Positions 56,756 to 64,000 of a stretch of DNA of 64,000 nucleotides are shown one piece after another. The stretch's first letter is position 1. Each line of letters opens with the position of its first letter. Origin of the DNA: Blasia pusilla (lineage: Eukaryota > Marchantiophyta > Marchantiopsida > Blasiales). The translations under genes were made by a program, and so were the position numbers. The stretch lies in contig CM114272.1 in assembly GCA_050084515.1 (NCBI GenBank), positions 18,786,001-18,850,000 on the forward strand, given 5' to 3'. A model generated the notes under the pieces. The model saw only the letters and a list, made by a program, of their open reading frames with translations. It was not told the DNA's origin and did no database searches.

Positions 56756-57790
56756 TTGCGAGCACCATGGATGCTAGAGAGCGGATCGGATCCTCAAACG
56801 GGCCAGGCGGTTCCGTTGGGAGGGACACATGTTTTGAGGGTTTGGGAGGATGGCGAGTACGCGCGTAGTGCCGCATCCTTTGCAGAGAGCACGACTAGTG
56901 CAAAGCATGCCCACGAGGAGTTGGGTCACTTTGGGGTGAAGCGGACGTATAGCTTGCTCCAGATTCAGTATTGGTGGCGAGGCATGCAGACTGACGTTCA
57001 GCAGTTTGTTGCCAGGTGCATGGTGTGTGATCGGATCTGAGCATCGTTCAATGCTCCAACTCCATAGTTGCATCCATTACCGATCATGGGCTTAGGGTAT
57101 AGATGGAGTTTGGATTTTGCAGGACCTTTGCCCTTGACGGAGCGTCACAGTCGTTATGTGTTGGTGATGGTCGAGCACTTCTCGAAGTGGATCGAGTTGG
57201 TTGCATTGCCTGACAAAGCAAGTGAGGGAGTAGCTTATGCCTTCCTTGACAGAGTGTTGAGTCATTATGGCGCACCGGTGAGGTGATGACGCAGACAGGG
57301 TACCGAAGTTTCGCGGTGAGTTCCAGGCCTTGTGTGATCGGGGCCGATCGACCACCGCACGACCAGCGAGATCATCTTGAGGCGGATGGATTAGCGGAGA
57401 GAGTTGTGGAGACGGTGAAGAGGGGTTTACGCAAGTATGGCTTGCAGAGAGGTCACCTAGGAGATTGGGACCTCTAGTTGCCATGGTTGGCGATGGGATA
57501 CAGATTCAGCAGGCAGGCATCCTTAGCGTCTTTTTCACCGTACTTGCTACTTTATGGCCGAGAGCCAGATTTACCTGCGGCCATTCGTCGAGATGCTGGT
57601 GAGGTGCTGAACCTTGATGACCCAAATGTATGGGTGCGAGCATGTTCTCAGAGGGCTGAGTTATTTCGGAGAGTGATGCCCATGGCGTTCGAGAACTTGG
57701 CGATTGCACAGCATCGGGATACGTTGAGGTATGCGACTATTTGAGGTGGTGATTATCGACCAACTATCCGGAGGTTTCATCAGGGAGATT
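56756..57790 (+). pseudogene. E5 integrase, C-terminally deleted
   Basis: HAHEELGHFGVKRTYSLLQI and VQQFVARCMVCDRI form the H2C2 finger (56850-57040). The core follows: GYRWSLDFAGPLPLTERHSR and VMVEHFSKWIELVALPDKA (57068-57286), a damaged second-Asp region (57283-57330), ADGLAERVVETVKRGLRKYG (about 57375-57440), then AIAQHRDTLRYATI (57478-57744). It stops at about 57790 where the deletion joins it to the A block. A duplicated GATTATGTCTA flanks that junction. Confidence 0.88.
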
Positions 57791-57809
57791 ATGTCTAGAG
57801 ATTATGTCT

Positions 57810-57937
57810 ATTGGAGATATTTTGGTTCTTCTTGTCTCGTTGTTTGGATGCCATGAGTTAGCATGGGATCATGCGTGTTTGTGTGTGTGTTCGGTGACAG
57901 CGATGTATGTTGTGTAGCGACGTGTATGCGCACGACA
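57810..57937 (+). repeat. E5 outer terminal block A2
   Basis: ATTGGAGATATTTTGGTTC to GCGCACGACA. It directly follows the deletion junction and is followed by AT-rich flank, so it represents the outer A2 block rather than A1. Confidence 0.8.
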
Positions 57938-58622
57938 GAAAGAAAAGATTCAATTATAATTGAACTAACTTCAACAACCATGTTTCCTAACTATAACTCC
58001 ACTTACAAACATGTTTTAATCTACACTAAATTTGAATATTCCTCATATGGCCACACATACCATGGAAATTTTTCATAAATTTTAGAATATTTTTAAAGTA
58101 ATATTATTTAAAATATTTTGACTTTATAATAACAAAAGAATCAAGTTTTAATTTTAGATGATGGCAAATGCTTATTATTTCTTGTTTTAGGAGAATATAA
58201 ATAAATGCTAATCGTTTGTTGGGTAGAAATATAGGATATGAGGAAAAAAAAATTGTGAACGCCTTTATGGTTGTTGGTATCAATTAGTCAATTATGACTA
58301 CGCCAACCAAATAAGTCATAACTTATAACAACTATATCATTAAGAAATTTTTGTCAAGATTTGTGTTATAATTGTATGAGTAAAATAGGTCTTTGCAAGT
58401 CATAAAAGAATGAATAAACAAATACATTCATAATCTCAATCATTTTTTCTTATAGTCATTTATTTCCTAGTCACAAAAATCCTATTTTTCTTCCGGTGGA
58501 TAGAAGTAGTGTGAAAGCACACTGCAACAATACAAATCATTGAGGTAGCAACACAACAGATAGAGTTCTCTTGTTTTTTCTATCTTGGAGTCTAAGACAT
58601 CTACTTAGGGGTATGTGGATGA
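57938..58622. other. AT-rich flank of E5 with a CACCGG-type transposon end
   Basis: Continues the AT-rich repeat landscape seen left of E5. From about 58240 AGTCAT/ATGACT words appear, and CTATTTTTCTTCCGGTG ends at 58498. Read inward this is CACCGGAAGAAAAATAG, resembling a CACTA-superfamily terminus. Its pairing with 46610 is uncertain because the ends are not closely alike. Confidence 0.4.
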
Positions 58623-59229
58623 CGTCACGTCCTTTAGGATAGATCGGTGAGATCTAGTAGAGCGTCTTCAAGAGTAGTGGAGGACAGGCCTAGGACGTCG
58701 AGGATGACCTGCTGAGGCCCCGGGAAACCTGAGAGAGCAAGTTTCCCCTTCGTTTTGGCTCATTTGGAGCCATATTGAGGAACTTACCATTTTAGGTAAG
58801 TACCATTTTGAGTATATGATCGACTTTCTATTTTTGGTAAGTGGCCTTGATCTCCTACATCATGTCAAGAGCCAAGGAGGTGACTTGGGAGAATAGGTTA
58901 CCATGGAGAGAGCTTGGGAGAGGGGAGGGCATATATCCCAAGGAGAGAGAGCTTGAGAGCTCATTCTCTTTTTGTTGAACCTTTTGGCATGAGGCGGCGG
59001 AGCTATGGTCCCTTGCCTTGTGAGTGTAACCCAAGCCTCTCATTAGGAGAGTGGGTTTGGTTTGACATAAGAGAGAGTGCACACCTTTGAGAGCTATGGT
59101 GTGAGATTGTGTAGAGAGAGATTGGATCTTACTTTATTGGAGATATTTTGGTACTTCTTGTCTCGTTGTTTGGATGCCATGAGTTAGCATGGGATCGTGC
59201 GTGTTTGTGTGTGTGTTCAGTGACAACGA
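58623..59229 (+). mobile_element. Solo terminal repeat E7 (B followed by truncated A)
   Basis: B block 58623-59136 (CGTCACGTCCTTTAGGATAG to GGATCTTACTTTA) followed without a break by an A block (59137-59229) that stops early at GTGACAACGA. No coding sequence lies between them, as expected if B1 and B2 of a complete element recombined. Same subfamily as E4 and E5. Confidence 0.85.
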
Positions 59230-59689
59230 ATTAGCCTTGCTATGTGGCCACATTTGTGAGGTTGCACTTTCATTGGACACTCTAAATCCAACAAAGAAAC
59301 ATCAACATTTGTGTTGGACTACCCAATTGGGGAAGTACATCAACTTACACATTTGTTCATAAATTTCACTATTACACCCGCTCAAAAATCAGATCAAGAA
59401 CCTATCTACTTTGATATCTCTATCTCCAAAACCACTCCAACGGCAGAAGATACAATTACTTTACCACATAGATTATGATACACTTTCCTTCAAGACAAGA
59501 AAGTGGAACTCATCACACTAATTGGAAAATATCTTACAAAGTATTGCTCATCAAGAGGCAACACATTCAAGTTCAACAACATATTACATCACTCTTGCAA
59601 AAAAGTCTTACCTTTCCAACTATTTGGAGGCAAAAATATCAGTTCCATAGTGCATGGTTAGAAGATCAATAGGTAGATGTATGGGGATT
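59230..59689. other. Unassigned spacer
   Basis: No recognised domain. The 65-codon frame at 59475-59672 shows no diagnostic motif. Confidence 0.35.
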
Positions 59690-60700
59690 ATTATAGTACA
59701 TAGGGATAAGAAAAATTTTTGGGGGATAGATGCTTTTGGGAAGGATTTTTTTGTACCAATGGCGGTTCTTACCATTTGGATTGAAGAAAAACCTTCTGGG
59801 TTTTCAATGAGTTATGGATATGGTTTTGGCTAGTTTGGATTTTGCAAGATATTACATCAATAACATCATTGTCTTTAGCGCCAAAGTTGAGGAGCATAAG
59901 GGACATCTAGGGTAGGTGTCTCAATGCTTGCACTTACATGGGCTAAAGTTATATAGAGGCACGAGTGATGTAGATTCTTTCATGACTAGTTTGAGTACCT
60001 TGGACACACCATTTATCCAAGGGGTACTGGAGTTGAATAGACAAAGGTGGAGGCCATCGCACGCATTCCTCACCCTACCGATGTGAGTATTAATTGGAAA
60101 AATATTAATAAATATAAGTGAAGGCCTTTACTGCAATTATGAAGGCATTGATTTTGATTGCTTGTCTTGACCAACATAAGTTTTGGGGAAATAATCAAGA
60201 GCGAACATTTCAAAAGCTTAAGGACAAGTCAACATCCTTACCTATTTTGAGGAGACCTATGTGTAGTCATTTGTTCCACTTACATCAGACTAGAGTAGGT
60301 TGGATTTAAGAGCGGTGCTCACTCAAAGAGATGATGAGGGAAATTAATCGAATGAGTTCGTAGTGATAAATGCGAACCATTCGAAAAACACTGTAGAGGC
60401 AGATCTAGCTTCTATGAGAGGGAGTGCTTAATGATAGTGAGGTCGTGATCTATTTTAGATGTTATTGGTTTGAGAACCTTTTCATGCTCATTGCTGATCA
60501 TCAACCACTCAGATGGTTGATGCAATCTAACAACCTTTTAGGAAAGCTTGAAAAATAGGAAATCTTGTCATAGGAGTTTGACTTTCAAGTTGTCTAGTGC
60601 CCAAGATATCTGAACTAGGATGTGGACATATTGAGCTATATGAACGAGCTACAAAGATGTGACTGGATCTCGATGGCATAATGAGAGTGATGAGGAGACG
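59690..60700 (+). pseudogene. Relic of gypsy RT and RNase H (E9)
   Basis: Decayed pol in the plus direction: YQWRFLPFGLKK near 59755-59795, SLDFARYYINNIIVFSAKVE near 59840-59890, LPILRRPMCSHLFHLHQT (60230-60295) and ADHQPLRWLMQSNNLLGKLE (60495-60555). The GLANFYRRYVKGF thumb is replaced by unrelated sequence, which indicates an internal rearrangement. Many stops. About as old as E1. Confidence 0.85.
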
Positions 60701-62025
60701 GTGTAGTAGGAAAATTTGAGGTTCAATTCCAAGTATATATGTAGAGCACAAGTGAAGTGTCGTGGGTTTGCAAGGAATGCAAGCTAGTATATTCTAACCA
60801 TGTAGGAGGTCAAAGTTAATAATTGAGAATTCTACTGAAGCGTAACAGATTAGAGTGGGATTGTCCAATTGTTTATGGGTAGATGTGTTAGGATTTATAG
60901 TTAGATGGATCTTAAACTTGCGTGCATGACAACGGATGTATGTTTGCAAGGAAAAGAGATAAATTATAATAGTTTTTAAGACTATTCTATAGTGGTACTA
61001 GTAAGTACTAGTAAGTTTACATTAATAATTTAGTTAAGGCCCTTACTTAATCCCCGTATTTCACGGTATATGTCATGATTGGCTGCAAGTATATTTTTTG
61101 TGTAGTGCTTATAGAATGAGGCAACTTAGTATTCACTTGATGTGGGTTAATATTTTTGTCCACTAGAATGAATTACTATCATTTTTAAGTAAGATTAAGT
61201 TAAGAATTCTAAATACCGTAGAGATTGCTCTCTTGTGCCATGCTTGGTTGAGGGTAATAAATCTGTGCTACCTTAGCTTCTCTATTTTGTTGACTCCATA
61301 TTGTTATCCGTATGTGTTTCGTGTGAGGTTAGGATTAGTTGTGTCCACCATAATTATTTGATTTGATAGGTTAGAAAAGTAAATGCTACCAGAGTTGCTC
61401 TCTTCTCCCCATGCTTGGTTGAGGATAATGTATCTTCATTACCTCCTCAATATTTAGTTGCCTTTGTATTGTAGTCTTTCTTTGTTATTTCCTTGTAGGT
61501 TTAAATCTCATTTAAGTAGCTATAGGGTTAAGTTTCGAACTTTTTACCTTCCTCTAAATTGGATAGTAGGTTTATAAGATTGCTTTCTTGTCTCGAATTT
61601 GGTTTTGTTGTGTTTAGTTGAATATAATATATGTATATTGGAGTAAGTAATATGTACTAAATCCTAGTACTTTATGTACAATGTTAAACTCATGTCTTGT
61701 AGAAGGTCAAATTAAGTTCATTCCTCTCCATTTTTGTAGATTGTTTGGTTTTAATTTTATATCACTTTTTAACATACACTATTTGTATTGCATTTTCATG
61801 TGCTTTTCTAAACACCTAGAGATAAACATTTATATGTTTCTAATCTATATTATTGTGGAAGAGTGTCTTTTGACACGCAACAAGAAGATACTCTTCCTTT
61901 CCCAGGCTAAGCACTAAATCTTAAACACTCTCTTTAACATCCATAACAATAATAGAAACGAATTCTTATTTAGTAATAAGGGTCACTACACTACTTCTCT
62001 TAATTCAACTCCTTGTCTTCTTTCT
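60701..62025. other. AT-rich intergenic DNA
   Basis: No gene recognised. Two short related segments, TAGAGATTGCTCTCTTGTGCC near 61220 and CCAGAGTTGCTCTCTTCTCCC near 61390, both followed by ATGCTTGGTTGAGG, suggest an old duplication of about 170 bp. Confidence 0.4.
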
Positions 62026-62221
62026 TCACCCTCCTCTCTTTAACCCATATGGATATGCACTTGCACAATCGTCATTGAGCTGTTTTGGAACACCGACGAT
62101 GGTCGTGCCAAGTGGAGCATGCGATCTGATCCCCTCCTCGTTCTTCATATGAAGCAGCAGCACCTTCTCAAGAGAAACGGGCACAGAGTTGTGGTTGGAG
62201 AATTCGGCAACGCCTGAAGTA
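62026..62221 (-). CDS. Candidate terminal exon, unknown product
   Basis: On the minus strand a CTTACTTCAG acceptor is followed by an open frame, AEFSNHNSVPVSLEKVLLLH then GIRSHAPLGTTIVGVPKQLN, ending YPYGLKRGG and TGA. The codon pattern looks protein-like, but I recognise no family. It lies head to head with the aldo/keto reductase exons and could belong to a neighbouring gene or be chance. Confidence 0.35.
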
Positions 62222-62930
62222 AGCAGGTGATAAGAGAGACAATGAGTGGAATGGCAGGGCGCACGGGACTGTTGCCAGGACGGGCGGATGCAGCTGGAAC
62301 GGCGCTCTTCGCTCACTTACTTGCTTCTCTGGCAGGTTCTCAAAAGTTTCCTTGCTCTCGACTACCATTCAATTTCTTGTGGTTTCTTTACATCTCAGTA
62401 ACTACAATAGTGTCTCGCTTACTAGTGTGGTGTCAATTTGAAGAGCGCATCGTTCATTCTTACTCCTCATGTGGGTCTGAGGTCCACAGAGATATAGGAA
62501 GTAAGTAAAACACGGAGGTAGGTGTAAAGACGCAGCTTCGTCGAGCTTCATCCTGGAATTTGGGTCACAGTTGGACCCAGAGAGAGCAATTCGGGAGGTT
62601 TGAACATGTAGGAAGCGAGAAAGTCTCGCATTCTAATGCCTAGCGTGTGATCACAAACTCCGTGATGCTTTAGCAGTCATAGCACATGGCCCAAATTGCC
62701 TCGCCAGGAATGGGGTGATTCGGGGTGAAGTTCTGGAGTCGGAGGGCTCTTGAGAAGAATCATAAAAGGTCTCGCTACCAGCTGATGTGTGCCTGGAATT
62801 TTTCCTATGAAGAAACGTTTGGGGTTGGACTGGGATATAATTTCAAACTCGCACCAGCGAAGAGCGGGTTATGCTGGACACCAAGATACATGATGCAAGT
62901 GAACTGACATCAGGCTGGTTTTGGTTTCAG

Positions 62931-63099
62931 GTCCTGGTCATTTCAGGAAGCTCCCAACTTACAATGCAGAGGTTGGGGAGCTCACGATGTCATCGTTGGG
63001 CGTTGGCACGTATCTTGGACCCGAGACGGATGAAGCAGACAGAGAATATCAGGAGTCTGTGACAAGAGCATTACCGCTTGGCATAAATGTCTTTGATGC
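62931..63099 (+). CDS. Aldo/keto reductase, N-terminal exon (partial gene)
   Basis: After an acceptor TTTTGGTTTCAG the frame reads GPGHFRKLPTYNAEVGELTM then SSLGVGTYLGPETDEADREY and ALPLGINVFDA. This is the beta1-alpha1-beta2 start of an aldo/keto reductase (NADPH-dependent oxidoreductase barrel). It ends at a GATGC|GTAAGT donor in mid codon. The start codon is in an earlier exon; the frame at 62242-62336 (MSGMAGRTGLLPGRADAAGT, ending LAG at a CAG|GTTCTC donor of matching phase) is a candidate, unproven. Substrate cannot be told from this part. Confidence 0.85.
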
Positions 63100-63682
63100 G
63101 TAAGTCGATGTGAACTTCGTGTCCTTCGAAAGAGAGGGTTTTCTGATTCTTTCTTGACGGAACTTGAATGGGTGAATTTGAGGTCAAGAAGAACTACTCG
63201 TTTATCTGCTTGAGCCATCTTCCGCCTGCCCAAGTGGGTTCCCCAATTTCTTTTCCTTCCGGTGGGTTGTGGCCTTGGGAGCTCATCGGATTAAATTTTT
63301 TAACTCCCTCTTGGCTACCTTTCATGGGTTCTTCCATCCACTTTAATTCAGGTTTTTTTTAATGGGTACATGCTTCAAATTCATACCCAGTGCGAGTTGA
63401 CGGAGAGAACATAAGGGCATGTCTAGGCATAGGGTCCTGGTGAAACTGAAAGATACTTTGGGTACAAGAGCCGGCTGGAATGAAAAGGAAAGGGTTGGGA
63501 AACCCTATGAACTTGATTAACAGCAGAAACAAGATAAACCAAAGCATGACCACCGGCATAGCAATAGAAACATGACCTCCGAAAGAGAATCTCCAACATA
63601 CACAATCCGTATGGGATGCTAACAAGTGATGTGGATGTACAATGACTTGTGATGTGTTGGTGTTTGATGGCTTGGGCACTAG

Positions 63683-63935
63683 AGCAATCAATTATCGGTC
63701 CATGAGAAGTGAGCGAGCAGTGGGCACTGCTTTACGTGAAGCTGTGGGCCGGGGAGTTGTCTCCCGGGAGCAGGTTGTGGTGTGTAGCAAGGGAGGATAT
63801 CTGAGTTTTGATGTAGAACGGCCTTCAGATCCTCGCAGCTGGATTGAAGAAACTTACGTGAAAACTGGAATCTTTCGTTGGTCCGAGTTTGTAGCTGGCT
63901 GCCATTGCATGACACCGGCCTACATAGAAGATCAG
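63683..63935 (+). CDS. Aldo/keto reductase, second recognised exon (partial gene)
   Basis: Joined to the previous exon in phase, it gives NVFDAAINYRSMRSERAVGT, where DxAxxYxxxRSERxxG is the family's catalytic-loop region: the Asp and Tyr of the active site are present. EQVVVCSKGGYLSFD follows with the Lys of the catalytic tetrad. The exon ends ITEDQ-like at ATCAG|GTAAG (63935), reading GCHCMTPAYIEDQ. The remaining barrel lies outside the window. The intron (63100-63682) is 583 bp. Confidence 0.88.
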
Positions 63936-64000
63936 GTAAGTAGTCAATCAACTGTTGTGTGAGGGGTCTGGATGAGATGCGTCTTAGATACTTTTAGATA

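Larger units (their letters stand above)
48807..57937 (+). mobile_element. Ty3/gypsy element E5 with methyltransferase
   Basis: A 9.1-kb element in AT-rich DNA: B1 (48807-49317), leader, gag, protease, methyltransferase, RT, RNase H, integrase, then a deletion and the outer A block (57810-57937). Flanks GGAAG (left) and GAAAG (right) may be a diverged target duplication. The missing integrase tail, 3' untranslated region, A1 and B2 were lost in one deletion ending at TCTATTGGAG. RT is the best-preserved domain. Same subfamily as E4. Confidence 0.9.

Noticed and set aside
48807-57937. Reading the terminal repeats as ordinary LTRs of the form A-B starting after the G-run tract
   Set aside because: Normal reverse transcription would give A-B at both ends, but E3, E4 and E5 have no A block outside B1. 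The E3 exon footprint shows the inserted unit runs from B1 to A2.
10525-60700. Endogenous pararetrovirus (caulimovirid)
   Set aside because: No movement protein was seen, and an integrase and terminal repeats are present. Everything fits gypsy or copia elements.
62026-62221. Phosphofructokinase-like VGVPKQLNDD motif
   Set aside because: The resemblance to the PFK VGxPxTxDND signature is only a few residues, with no supporting Gly-rich ATP site.
1-64000. CRISPR array, rRNA or tRNA genes
   Set aside because: No regularly spaced short repeats with unique spacers, no rRNA-like sequence and no complete cloverleaf were seen.

Overview
This window looks like nuclear DNA of a land plant or close streptophyte relative. 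The evidence is split genes with GT-AG introns, Ty3/gypsy and Ty1/copia elements, CACTA-type ends and short TTTAGGG-like tracts. Dnmt3-like sequence carried on retrotransposons would fit a non-seed plant or streptophyte alga, but the species cannot be named from the sequence. Most of the window is nested, decaying transposons. Host genes are confined to about 27.4-33.2 kb and the last 2 kb.

Layout. 1-4.5 kb: no recognised gene. 4.6-5.8 kb: relic of gypsy reverse transcriptase (RT). 5.8-10.2 kb: unassigned, with one strong inverted repeat (7014-7215) and one gypsy terminal-repeat relic. 10.2-11.5 kb: 3' end of a copia element. 11.5-13.4 kb: 3' end of a gypsy element (E2). 13.9-26.8 kb: a split gene of a CACTA-like DNA transposon, interrupted by a complete gypsy element (E3, 14533-24288, minus) and by a solo copia LTR (24746-25061). 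27.05-27.4 kb: an 88-bp tandem array. 27.4-33.2 kb: gene-like region with a proline-rich protein carrying duplicated Cys/His motifs and a small MGCCGS protein. 34.5-44.7 kb: complete gypsy element E4 (minus). 44.7-45.7 kb: deleted gypsy element E8. 46.6-58.5 kb: AT-rich, possibly CACTA-derived DNA interrupted by complete gypsy element E5 (48807-57937, plus). 58.6-59.2 kb: solo terminal repeat (E7). 59.7-60.7 kb: pol relic (E9). 62.9-63.9 kb: first recognisable exons of an aldo/keto reductase gene that runs off the end.

Two features stand out. First, E3, E4, E5 and the remnant E8 carry a cytosine-C5 DNA methyltransferase between protease and reverse transcriptase, with motifs I, IV, VI, VIII, IX and X readable, most like Dnmt3. 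Second, the terminal repeats are not ordinary LTRs. The plan is B1-[gag-PR-MTase-RT-RH-IN]-A1-B2-A2, a split direct repeat like that of DIRS-group Ngaro/PAT elements, but here with a DDE integrase. The E3 insertion interrupts an open exon, and a 4-bp target duplication (ACTT) fixes both ends, so the trailing A2 belongs to the element. All copies carry frameshifts or stops, so in this window they are fossils, but the plan is shared by two diverged subfamilies.
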